DNA of 64,000 nt from Helicobacteraceae bacterium (GTDB taxonomy: Bacteria; Campylobacterota; Campylobacteria; Campylobacterales; Sulfurimonadaceae), in contig WTBY01000052.1 of NCBI GenBank assembly GCA_013138865.1, positions 25,302-89,301 on the forward strand, given 5' to 3'. The translations under genes and the position numbers were made by a program. Positions 38,142-46,512 of this stretch are shown one piece after another. The stretch's first letter is position 1. Each line of letters starts with the position of its first letter. The notes below the pieces were generated by a model. The model searched no databases and had not been told where the DNA came from. It saw nothing but the letters and a program-made list of their open reading frames with translations.

Positions 38142-38570
38142 CTAATCGTGTATTTTATTTAATATTTTACGGTCTAAACACTCTAGATCGATATTTAATA
38201 TTTTTTTTGTTTTAACTCGTAGTTCTTCTAAAAGTTCTTCTTCATCGTTTCCATCTAGTGGAAAACATACATTTGAACTTTTCACTTCTGTATTGAAAAA
38301 AGATTCAAAAATTTCATTTATTACTGCTGCACCAGAATGATTTGTTGACGTTAAAATAAAAAAATAATATTTACCATAATGAAAAATTGCATCAGAATCT
38401 CTAGGAATCTGCTTTACACACTCTGTGATATCACTACTGTTATAACTACTAAAGTCAGAAAAAAGAATCGTGAACTGCTCATTTTTACTCTCATCAAGTC
38501 TTTTAAACATACCTATACTATATTTTATAAGTGATGTAAAATCACAAAATGCGAACTCCGTAGCTGCCAT
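38142..38570 (-). CDS. Small degenerate GGDEF-like protein
   Basis: The 142-residue protein keeps the outline of a GGDEF domain: a helix, the strand FTILFSDFSS, then RDSDAIFHYGKYYFFIL where active diguanylate cyclases have RxxDxxxRxGGDEFxxxL. The catalytic GG(D/E)EF residues are replaced by HYGKYYF, so it should not make cyclic-di-GMP. It may bind a nucleotide or a partner. It is 3 bases downstream of the cupin gene and cotranscribed. The family assignment is from pattern only. Confidence 0.6.
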   Translation of the reverse strand: MAATEFAFCDFTSLIKYSIGMFKRLDESKNEQFTILFSDFSSYNSSDITECVKQIPRDSDAIFHYGKYYFFILTSTNHSGAAVINEIFESFFNTEVKSSNVCFPLDGNDEEELLEELRVKTKKILNIDLECLDRKILNKIHD

Positions 38571-38573
38571 TTT

Positions 38574-38948
38574 TTACTCCTCTTTGTTAAAAATTTGACC
38601 AGGTTCCCAGTCGATATAAACACTGTCTTTAATCTCAAAATATGGTGCTTTTATGAAAACAGATTTAAAATCTTTCTCACTCTCGTTACAAAACATATGT
38701 GCTTCACCAGGATCACAACGTAAGTAGTCACCTTGTTTAATCAAAACTCTAATGCCATCAACATAAACCGCACACTCACCCTCTATAACTAAAAAAGACT
38801 CTTCTTGTTTTACATGTTTATGACAAGGGTGGTTTTCACCTGGTGTAATTACAACTAAACCCATGTCGATATTAGGACCTTTTGTTAAGTACTTTGGACC
38901 TTTGTCACCAAAGCGATATTCATGTTCATTCTCATTTGTTAAGTACAT
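38574..38948 (-). CDS. Single-domain cupin
   Basis: The ATG at 38948 is preferred because TTAGGAG precedes it at the right distance and it lies 8 bases beyond the stop of the kinase gene; a longer frame runs 30 residues into that gene. The 124-residue protein has the cupin metal-site motifs: GENHPCHKHVKQEESFLVIEG for strands 1, and GDYLRCDPGEAHMF for motif 2 (three His and a Glu). Such proteins bind a sugar, a metal or act as isomerases or sensors. Coupling to an LsrK-like kinase suggests it handles the same small sugar-like substrate. Confidence 0.82.
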   Translation of the reverse strand: MYLTNENEHEYRFGDKGPKYLTKGPNIDMGLVVITPGENHPCHKHVKQEESFLVIEGECAVYVDGIRVLIKQGDYLRCDPGEAHMFCNESEKDFKSVFIKAPYFEIKDSVYIDWEPGQIFNKEE

Positions 38949-38956
38949 ATATTCTC

Positions 38957-40519
38957 CTAAAGTCCTGGGGCTTTCCACATAGACTCTGTTACACCCATTT
39001 TCATTAACTCTAACTGAGCGGAGTATGCTCTTTGCCACTTTGAAGCTAGATCTTCATACAACTCTCTATTTTCAACATTTAGCTCATAAGTTTTACCCCA
39101 TGTCACAAGTGTCTTAGCAGACTCCTCAACACTTGAGTACTCTCCAACTGCAACTCCACAAAGAAAAGCACCACCCAGTGCAGTAGCTTCAGTAACACGA
39201 GGTATTTTTATTTGGCGTTGAGTAACATCTGCTAATATTTGTGACCATAAAGCACCTTTAGAGGCACCACCTGCAAACGTTAAAGTGTCACTATCGCTCT
39301 TAGTAAACTCAAAAATATTTTTTAAATTTAACATAGACACGATTGCAGCATTTTCTTCTAAAGCACGAAACATAACAGCTTTAGAACTTCTAGCAGGATC
39401 AAGCGATAAGTTTAAAAAAGATGGTGCAGCATGTTGCCACTTTCCATAGTGCATTGCATCAGAAAAGATAGGTAGTACACCGTATGAACCAGCTGGGACA
39501 TTAGCACTTAACTCTTCTAAAACTGAGTATGGACTAACCCCTCTTTTTTTTGCGATCGCTACTTCATGCTCACAAAAAGTGTCTCTAAACCACTTCATAA
39601 CTAAGCCTGGAAAAAACGTGATAGCTTCTGCCTGCGTTAAGCCTTTTATAACATGAGGGTTTACTCTTATGTCCATATTTGGGTGAACTAAAGGCTGATC
39701 CATATTTACGATCTGTTGCCAAAAAGATCCACCTAAAATAGCAGACTCTCCCGCTTTTACAACACCTAAACCAGCTGAACCTAACTGAACATCTCCACCA
39801 CCCATAACAACAGGTGTTCCAACGCACAAGCCAGTCTCTTTTGAAGCTTTTTGAGTTACTTCGCCTATGATCTCTCCACTCTCATAAACAGGTGGGAAAA
39901 TATCATCTTTTATACCTACAACTTTTGCCATAGTAGTGTCATATTTTCGATCTTTAAGAGAAAAAACTCCACTTGTTCCTGCATTTGATGGATCACTTGC
40001 AATCACACCACTAAGTCGAGCTAAAACCCAATCACTGATCATAGAAAAGTGTGCAACTTTTTCGTAAATATCAGGTTTATTATTTTTAAGCCATAAAAGA
40101 CGAGGAAGTGCACCAAGAGCAAAAGTTTGACCGCTTATGTTATAAAACTCTTTCTCTAAGTTTGGAAACTCTTTGTTTAAAAAAGATACCTCGTGCGATG
40201 AGCGTGCGTCAACATTAGCAACACCCCATAACTCTTCTTGGTTTTTATCATAAAGAACTATACCCTCACGCATACTCGTAGCTGTAACAGCTACGATCTC
40301 ACTAGCGTCTATATTGGCATTCGCAATAGAACCTTTTATACATTCAGCAACTAAAGAGTAGTTTTTTTTAGCTTCAAAAGTCATAGAATTTTCAACACCA
40401 ACCTCGTGCGTATGTGTCCACTCCTGTTGAGACATACCAACTTGGTTACCTAAAGTGTCAAAAATAATAGCACGAATGCTACCAGTTCCTGCGTCAACTG
40501 TTAAAAAATATCTACCCAT
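38957..40519 (-). CDS. FGGY carbohydrate kinase, autoinducer-2 kinase (LsrK)-like
   Basis: The 520-residue protein is a two-domain FGGY kinase: DAGTGSIRAIIFD phosphate loop, MREGIVLYDK, DPSNAGTSG, GGGDVQLGSAGLG, and the second nucleotide site FAGGASKGALWSQILADV. Several stretches resemble E. coli LsrK as I remember it, including MISDWVLARLSG, RVNPHVI, WFRDTFC, LPIFSD and the C-terminal WKAPGL. LsrK phosphorylates the autoinducer-2 precursor DPD. No lsr transporter, regulator or LsrF/LsrG is present here, so the specificity is inference. It leads a minus-strand cluster with the cupin. Confidence 0.82.
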   Translation of the reverse strand: MGRYFLTVDAGTGSIRAIIFDTLGNQVGMSQQEWTHTHEVGVENSMTFEAKKNYSLVAECIKGSIANANIDASEIVAVTATSMREGIVLYDKNQEELWGVANVDARSSHEVSFLNKEFPNLEKEFYNISGQTFALGALPRLLWLKNNKPDIYEKVAHFSMISDWVLARLSGVIASDPSNAGTSGVFSLKDRKYDTTMAKVVGIKDDIFPPVYESGEIIGEVTQKASKETGLCVGTPVVMGGGDVQLGSAGLGVVKAGESAILGGSFWQQIVNMDQPLVHPNMDIRVNPHVIKGLTQAEAITFFPGLVMKWFRDTFCEHEVAIAKKRGVSPYSVLEELSANVPAGSYGVLPIFSDAMHYGKWQHAAPSFLNLSLDPARSSKAVMFRALEENAAIVSMLNLKNIFEFTKSDSDTLTFAGGASKGALWSQILADVTQRQIKIPRVTEATALGGAFLCGVAVGEYSSVEESAKTLVTWGKTYELNVENRELYEDLASKWQRAYSAQLELMKMGVTESMWKAPGL

Positions 40520-40581
40520 ATATAACTCTTTATAATTTTAATAGTTATATTATAGCTGTTATAAAGCACGTTATTATTAAA

Positions 40582-40692
40582 ATGGTGTTTATGAATGATA
40601 AAATTAAAAAATATATGCTTATTGCACTCTTTTCATTGGCTTCAGGTTACTTTTTATTTAGTGGTTTTACAATACTTTTTAGTGAGAGTTAG
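40582..40692 (+). CDS. Possible 36-residue single-helix membrane protein
   Basis: The ORF begins at an ATG at 40582, with an alternative ATG at 40591, and encodes a basic N-terminus (NDKIKKY) followed by one hydrophobic segment of about 20 residues. It is the only plus-strand reading in the gap between the LsrK-like kinase and agmatine deiminase, and its last 4 bases overlap the latter's 3' end. There is no strong ribosome site. It could be a genuine small membrane protein or chance. Confidence 0.35.
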   Translation: MVFMNDKIKKYMLIALFSLASGYFLFSGFTILFSES

Positions 40693-41690
40693 AACTGCAT
40701 TGTAACACAGTGAAGTGAACCGTGTTGTTTGATCAAAACTGAACAGTCTATAGGCACTATTTCTCGATCCCTAAAGCTGCTTTCAAAGACTTCTAAAGCT
40801 TTTTGATCACTTGATGTATTGTAAGTAGGTACTAAAACAGCACTATTAATCATTAAAAAATTAGCATAAGTTGCAGGAAGTCTCTCGTTTTCAAAATAGA
40901 TAGTGTCACACATAGGAAGTGGTATAAGTTTAAAAGCCTTATTATTATGATCTTTTAACTCTTTTAATTCATTTTCCATTTTTTGAAGCTCTATAAAATG
41001 CTCATCACTCTCATCTACACACTTAACGTACATGATCTCATTTTCACTTATAAAACGAGCTAAAGTGTCTATGTGTGAGTCTGTATCATCACCTGCTAAG
41101 TAACCATGTTCTAGCCAAAGTATTTTTGTAACCCCTAGCGTTTCATATAGTTTTTTCTCAACTTTTTCTTTTGTAAATGTACTATTTCTATTTTGATTTA
41201 GAAGACATTTTGAGGTAGTAAGTAAAATATTATTTCCATTTGACTCAATTGAGCCACCCTCTAAAATAAAAGGAATAGTTTCAACTTCACTCTCATAAGA
41301 AGTTGCGATTATACTTGTTAATGCATTGTCACGATCGCACTTAAACTTAGCTCCCCAACCATTAAAAGTAAAGTCTAAAAGTCTTTTTACTCCACCTACT
41401 TCAACTGTGATCGCAGAGCAGTCTCTAGCCCAAGTATCATCACTTTGATACTGTACAAACTCTAAGTTTTTTCTATCACTAAAATAACTTTTAACTTTTT
41501 CTACGTGATCGCAAACTATTAAACATGTCTGAGTCTTTGCGATCGCAATTACTATATTTACAAAACACTCACGTGCTTCTTCCAAGTACTCAACCCAGTC
41601 ACTTTGAGAGTGTGGGAAAATAAGTTGTACAAAGCTTTGAGGCTCAAACTCAGCTATAAGTCTAGGTTTTGATGGGTTTAGTTGTTGCAT
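40689..41690 (-). CDS. aguA: Agmatine deiminase family (peptidyl-arginine-deiminase-like)
   Basis: The 333-residue enzyme shows the guanidine-modifying family motifs: DDTWARDCSAI, EGGSIESNG, the catalytic His in DDTDSHIDTLARF, and the catalytic Cys near the C-terminus in GSLHCVTMQF. It converts agmatine to N-carbamoylputrescine and ammonia, the first step of one putrescine route. The partner hydrolase AguB is not visible nearby. It overlaps the 3' end of the asparaginase-like gene by 13 bases, so the two are cotranscribed and may share nitrogen metabolism. Confidence 0.88.
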   Translation of the reverse strand: MQQLNPSKPRLIAEFEPQSFVQLIFPHSQSDWVEYLEEARECFVNIVIAIAKTQTCLIVCDHVEKVKSYFSDRKNLEFVQYQSDDTWARDCSAITVEVGGVKRLLDFTFNGWGAKFKCDRDNALTSIIATSYESEVETIPFILEGGSIESNGNNILLTTSKCLLNQNRNSTFTKEKVEKKLYETLGVTKILWLEHGYLAGDDTDSHIDTLARFISENEIMYVKCVDESDEHFIELQKMENELKELKDHNNKAFKLIPLPMCDTIYFENERLPATYANFLMINSAVLVPTYNTSSDQKALEVFESSFRDREIVPIDCSVLIKQHGSLHCVTMQF

Positions 41691-42169
41691 ATATACTCAA
41701 AAACTCCACGCTCTCTATTCTTAGTAATGGTTTTAAAATCTCCAACAACACCTTGCATAGCAATATAAACACCATTCTGCGAAGTGGCTTTTAAATATCC
41801 GATCGCTAAAGAGAGGTTTGATGTTGCTTCTTGTGAGTCTATGCTGTAAGGTACCATAGCACCTGTTAAAATAATTTTTTTATTTATATTTTTTTTAGCT
41901 AAAAATGAAGCTGTAATATCCATAGTGTCTGTTCCATGAACGATCACTACCTCTGTTTGAGGAACACTATTAATTAACTCAAACAACTCTTCACGATCGC
42001 TACTGTTTATGTCTAAAGAGTCTTTATAGATCAGACCTTTAAGCTCTATGTTGTAAGTAAATTTATTCACTATCTCTTGAAGTGCATTAGAGTTTGTAGG
42101 TACTTCTAACTCACCACTTATAGGATTGTAAACTTTGTTAAATGTTCCACCAGTATTTACTATAATCAT
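41678..42169 (-). CDS. Short asparaginase-like protein (N-terminal domain only)
   Basis: The 163-residue protein contains the N-terminal catalytic half of L-asparaginase: the first nucleophile Thr in NTGGTFNK, the second catalytic Thr in VVIVHGTDTMD, and KKIILTGAMVPY. Full asparaginases have about 330 residues with a C-terminal domain that completes the site, which is missing here with a normal stop. The same short form is familiar in Campylobacterota, so this is probably a stable subfamily and not a fresh truncation. Activity on asparagine is unproven. It precedes agmatine deiminase with a 13-base overlap. Confidence 0.78.
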   Translation of the reverse strand: MIIVNTGGTFNKVYNPISGELEVPTNSNALQEIVNKFTYNIELKGLIYKDSLDINSSDREELFELINSVPQTEVVIVHGTDTMDITASFLAKKNINKKIILTGAMVPYSIDSQEATSNLSLAIGYLKATSQNGVYIAMQGVVGDFKTITKNRERGVFEYICNN

Positions 42170-42277
42170 GTTTAATTATACAATCACTCCTCTTCTATAT
42201 TTATTATTTTAGTTTAATCACAAGCCAATATTTATTTAAAATACGACTGCCAATTAATCCAACACCAATGAGTTCCA

Positions 42278-45200
42278 TTAACTCAATATCTTATCAAACA
42301 TAACACCAATATAACTATTCTTATGGCTTCCAACTTGAAACAATACATTTTTATTTTCAAAAAACTGATGTGTTAAGTTTGTGTGTAGCTCATTCAATGT
42401 AGATAATGAAGTATTTGAAAGTATAAATGAGTTCAATACTGTGTTTGTATCTCCAAGCTCTGCTTCAATATCTTTTATTGATGTTGCCAATTCCATTTTT
42501 GGGTCATTTCTTGGGTTTGAGTTTCTAATACCTTTTGGGTCTATAAAAGTTATGTATTGCTTATCGTCTTTTTTTATCCACATAATGAAGTCTGGATAAA
42601 AGCCACCATCTTCAAAAAAACCAATACCAACTTTTGATTTATTTCTCAATAAAAACAGTTCATCATTTTCATAAGTAGCTCTATTTTTTTCAAGATATAA
42701 TTCTAAATCTTCTACAAAATTCATTTCACCTTTGTTTAGCTCTATCGGTGATATTTTTATCTTTTTTTGCTCTTTAAATAGTAAAGGATTGTACAAATGC
42801 TTGCTACTTACAAATGATTTAAAATAACTCAAGTCTATTTTATATTCTAAATCATTATTAGATAGTCTCTCTTTTAGAATTTTCAACTTTTCTATCAAGT
42901 CACTGTTTCCCTCTTCTTCGCAAGAGACTTTATACTCTTCAACAAAGTTCGCATCATTATCATCCAACTCTCTGTACTCCATAAAATCTTTCTCGAAACT
43001 ATTTTTATGGTACTTATAAAATTCATCTACATACTTTTTTAAAAGTACACTAAAAGCATCTTGTATCCTTTCAAAATCACTAAATTTTGAAATAAAAAAA
43101 TAATCTTTTGGTGCTTCTAAAACATACCAGTCACTATTTTGTGTAAAAGCATCTATGGCTCTTTTATTAATATTGAGATTAAAATAAGATTTTTCATTTT
43201 TATAAGCAATCAAATCTAAGAACAATTTATCTTTATCTAAAAAACTAAGCTCCTTACGAGTATCAAACTTATAGGTATCTGCATTTTGAGCATAATCACT
43301 ACTTACACTCAAGCCTATGACTTGAGCTTTTGCATAAAGATTTATAACTACTTTTTTAGTTATAGCACTGTTTTGAGTATATTCTAATTCATCAATTTTA
43401 TTCTCTTTATATTGTTTACCATCTTTGAGTCGTAATACTTTTAAATGTTTATCTTTATATCTATCATCTCTAAGCACAGGTAAGTTTATATCAAATGTCT
43501 CACTATTTTGAACTCCCTCATTTTCAAGATACTTTCGGAACTCTTCCATATAGTTGGCTTTGAGTCCAAAGATATTGAGTATCTCCATATTTAAATATTT
43601 AGCTTCTAAACCTTTGCCATAGAAAGTACTTCTTTTTAAACTCATATCACAACCTTTAAGTCGCACACCTCTACCAAATAGTTGTATAACCTGAGCACCT
43701 TCACTTTTACCCATATTTAAAAGTCCCATTGTAGAAACTCTCCAACTGCTCCAACCCTCGGTAAATTTTCTTGAGCCTATCAACATACTTATTTTTGATT
43801 TTTTCTCATTTATATTTAAAAAGAGACTCTCATTAAAATCTTTTGTTCTTAAGTCCAATTTTTGTTCTACACACAACTTTTTAAAATCATTTGTTATTCC
43901 AATGTTTATAACACCGAAGTAATCACCTTCTCCTACTTTGAGTCCTATCTCACCATCACAACCTTTTAGCTCTTCAAGATGCAATATGCCACTACCCGCG
44001 TTAAAGATAAGCTCCAACATATCTTGATATATTGCATTTTCATCAATATTTATAGAACTTAGGTAGTCAAACTTTCCTGTAAATATATCTATGTTACTAG
44101 CTGTTAATATTCCACTTCTATTCTCTCGTACCTTTCTTATACTTTGTTTACTCAACTCTTTTTGTGAGATAAACTTTTCTAAAAATTTTAAGATATTTGT
44201 AATATCAGATCCCTCTTGCTTGGATAAAGACTGAGAAACTTTCCCACCTACAAATATCATCAATGGATTTTCTATATTATATGTTCGCATCTTTTTAGGA
44301 TTATCTCTAAAAATCTTTTTTTGCTGGTAAAAGCTTAAAAGTGCACCTACAAAATAGTTGTACTCCAACTCTTTACTTGGCTCTTCTTTGAGATTCAAAA
44401 TAGTGTAGTCTTTACCAAAACCATCATTTTTAAAGTACTTATAACTATAATCAAAAAGTATGGATTTTGAGTACTCTTGTGTAAGCTCACCTCTTTTTTT
44501 AGTTGCACTCGCTATGGCTTGTCCAAAAGTTGCACTATACTCAAATGCAAAACCATTGGCACTTAGTGCATCTCTATTTGTCTTCCACTCTTCGCCTTTA
44601 GCTCCACGATGCCCCTCATCAATAAATACTAAGTTGTCATCTCCAAAACTATCAACAGCAAATGTTGTCTCACCCTTAGACTCTTTAAGTTTACTAATCT
44701 CTAAAACTTCAATCATCTCTTTTTCAAACAGACCCCTTGACTCTTCACTAAACATCTCCGCTTCAAGTCCATTTGATTCAAACTCTTTTAAGTGCTGAGA
44801 GCTTAAGCCTGCGTTTGGAGTGATTAAGATAGTTTTGTTTATTTTAGATTCGTTGTAGTGATTAAACTGCATGATGTTTATGTGCATCAATAGTGTTTTA
44901 CCGCTTCCTGTTGCATTCCAAAATGCAAGTTTATTGAGATTTTTCAATTCAAAAGGTGCTATTTTTTCTTTTTTGGGAAGTGCTTCGTTGAACTCTTTTA
45001 CATATTCATTTAGATTTTTAAGTAAAGTCTCTTTTGAAGAGCAGTACATATCAAGATAAATCTCGGTAAAGAGTAGTGTAAGATACTGGAAATATTTCCA
45101 TTTTATAGCTTGTTTTAAATTTTTCGTATGCCTGACTATATTTTCATCATACTCAAGTAGTTTTATTTTATCTATTTTAGTATCATCAAAAAGTCTACTA

Positions 45201-45352
45201 GAGATTGCATAGTAAAACATAGATACACCCTCTTCATCCACTTTTTCATTTCTAGTCTCTTCTTTAAATGAACGACTAAGCTCTTCTAAATCTTTGACTC
45301 CAAAAAGCGAAAACATATAACTATTTAGTACTAATTTTTCGTTAAATTTCAT
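42278..45352 (-). CDS. Type III-like restriction subunit: helicase with PD-(D/E)xK nuclease
   Basis: The 1,024-residue protein has a superfamily 2 helicase core with Walker A ATGSGKT (147-153), Walker B DEGH (245-248), and later helicase motifs including SRKFTEGWSSWR and QLFGRGVRLKG. The C-terminal ~100 residues carry a PD-(D/E)xK-type site: GGFYPDFIMW, then FIDPKG. This is the Res layout of type III systems, where ATP-driven translocation leads to cleavage. It is the last gene of the four-gene operon and overlaps the AlbA_2 gene by 11 bases. It contains one GATC (near 44208), the only one found in the operon. Confidence 0.85.
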   Translation of the reverse strand: MKFNEKLVLNSYMFSLFGVKDLEELSRSFKEETRNEKVDEEGVSMFYYAISSRLFDDTKIDKIKLLEYDENIVRHTKNLKQAIKWKYFQYLTLLFTEIYLDMYCSSKETLLKNLNEYVKEFNEALPKKEKIAPFELKNLNKLAFWNATGSGKTLLMHINIMQFNHYNESKINKTILITPNAGLSSQHLKEFESNGLEAEMFSEESRGLFEKEMIEVLEISKLKESKGETTFAVDSFGDDNLVFIDEGHRGAKGEEWKTNRDALSANGFAFEYSATFGQAIASATKKRGELTQEYSKSILFDYSYKYFKNDGFGKDYTILNLKEEPSKELEYNYFVGALLSFYQQKKIFRDNPKKMRTYNIENPLMIFVGGKVSQSLSKQEGSDITNILKFLEKFISQKELSKQSIRKVRENRSGILTASNIDIFTGKFDYLSSINIDENAIYQDMLELIFNAGSGILHLEELKGCDGEIGLKVGEGDYFGVINIGITNDFKKLCVEQKLDLRTKDFNESLFLNINEKKSKISMLIGSRKFTEGWSSWRVSTMGLLNMGKSEGAQVIQLFGRGVRLKGCDMSLKRSTFYGKGLEAKYLNMEILNIFGLKANYMEEFRKYLENEGVQNSETFDINLPVLRDDRYKDKHLKVLRLKDGKQYKENKIDELEYTQNSAITKKVVINLYAKAQVIGLSVSSDYAQNADTYKFDTRKELSFLDKDKLFLDLIAYKNEKSYFNLNINKRAIDAFTQNSDWYVLEAPKDYFFISKFSDFERIQDAFSVLLKKYVDEFYKYHKNSFEKDFMEYRELDDNDANFVEEYKVSCEEEGNSDLIEKLKILKERLSNNDLEYKIDLSYFKSFVSSKHLYNPLLFKEQKKIKISPIELNKGEMNFVEDLELYLEKNRATYENDELFLLRNKSKVGIGFFEDGGFYPDFIMWIKKDDKQYITFIDPKGIRNSNPRNDPKMELATSIKDIEAELGDTNTVLNSFILSNTSLSTLNELHTNLTHQFFENKNVLFQVGSHKNSYIGVMFDKILS

Positions 45353-46511
45353 CAGTAGTACTTCGTGGAATAATACATTTGAATTGTTCTAACTCTTTAT
45401 CATTAACAAACTCTACATTTGGGTTAATATCTATCACTCTTTGTATTCCACTTCCATAACCTGTATAAGCTAAGATATGTTCACAAATAGAATTTAATAC
45501 GGGATTTCTACAAATTGACCTACCTGTTTTTATATTTTCTATGGTCAAAGAGTTGGTTAATTTACCAGGGCTAATTATCTCTACTCTATTATGAAATATA
45601 AATACTTTTATAGACGAGTTAATATAGTAATCTCTATGAATCAAAGCATTGGTTATTAACTCGCCAAATACTCTTTCATCTATCTCCAAAACTCCACTAG
45701 AATTAAAATCTTTTTCTACTTGTCTATGTCTTAGATGGCTTTTTATAAAACCCATACTATCCTCATAGAGTTTTTCAAATGTACCTACCATTCTTTTCTT
45801 TGATATAAACTTTTTGACAAAAATTTCATTACCATCAAAATAACAGCAATCTACATAAAACATAGGAGAAAATCTTTGAGGGTTTATACCAAATATCAGA
45901 TTTCCTGCTAAAGTTAAATGTTTATCTCTTGAAATCATCTCATTTTCTAAGATATTTTCAAGATTTAAGACACCTTTTTGGAGTTGTTTAAGGATGTTGA
46001 TATTCTTTTTTTCTAAATAAAAATAGTATAATTGTTGATTCAAATCATTAATAGTTGTTTTTGGAAGTATCTCTTCATCAGCATACAATCCTTTAGGTTC
46101 TGAAAAAAGTCTTTTCAACTCCTCATCTGACATTATTTTTTTATCTGCACCTGATTTGGTGTAGTATATACCACTACTTGTTTTGTAAGGTTTAGTAAGT
46201 CCACTCTCTATGGCTACTATAACTACTCTTTTGCCATCGATAGTAATATTTTGAATAAGTGGATGGACAGGTGGCTTCACATTTTCTTGACCAACATTTC
46301 CCACTAATTGCCCTAGCTTTTCTATCTCTATCTTTTCCAAACCAATGATATTTTCATCATCATTTACACCAAAAATAATTATTCCGCCAGCAGCATTGGA
46401 AAAAGCAACAAACTCTTTTGCTAAATCTTTTGAAGATATTATCTGTTGTTTAAATTGTGTGTAGCTATCTTCACCATTAGAGATTCTCTCTATCACTTCT
46501 ATTTTTTTCAT
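45342..46511 (-). CDS. AlbA_2 / Schlafen-like domain protein with GHKL-type C-terminal domain
   Basis: The ATG at 46511 is preferred: GGAG lies 6 bases upstream and the ATG is one base after the methyltransferase stop, whereas the longer frame begins with TTG inside that gene. The 389-residue protein has an N-terminal AlbA_2 domain (DSYTQFKQQI and FVAFSNAAGGIIIFGVND), a helical middle, and a C-terminal divergent GHKL ATPase-like part (ELITNALIHRDYY, then VEIISPGKL, and GYGSGIQRV). Members bind nucleic acid or act as regulators and sensors. In this operon it may sense invading DNA or regulate the restriction activity. Confidence 0.85.
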   Translation of the reverse strand: MKKIEVIERISNGEDSYTQFKQQIISSKDLAKEFVAFSNAAGGIIIFGVNDDENIIGLEKIEIEKLGQLVGNVGQENVKPPVHPLIQNITIDGKRVVIVAIESGLTKPYKTSSGIYYTKSGADKKIMSDEELKRLFSEPKGLYADEEILPKTTINDLNQQLYYFYLEKKNINILKQLQKGVLNLENILENEMISRDKHLTLAGNLIFGINPQRFSPMFYVDCCYFDGNEIFVKKFISKKRMVGTFEKLYEDSMGFIKSHLRHRQVEKDFNSSGVLEIDERVFGELITNALIHRDYYINSSIKVFIFHNRVEIISPGKLTNSLTIENIKTGRSICRNPVLNSICEHILAYTGYGSGIQRVIDINPNVEFVNDKELEQFKCIIPRSTTDEI

Positions 46512-46512
46512 A

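Noticed and set aside
38957..39038. Longer start for the cupin at 39038
   Set aside because: It would overlap the kinase C-terminus by 82 bases, while the ATG at 38948 has an AGGAG site at the proper distance.
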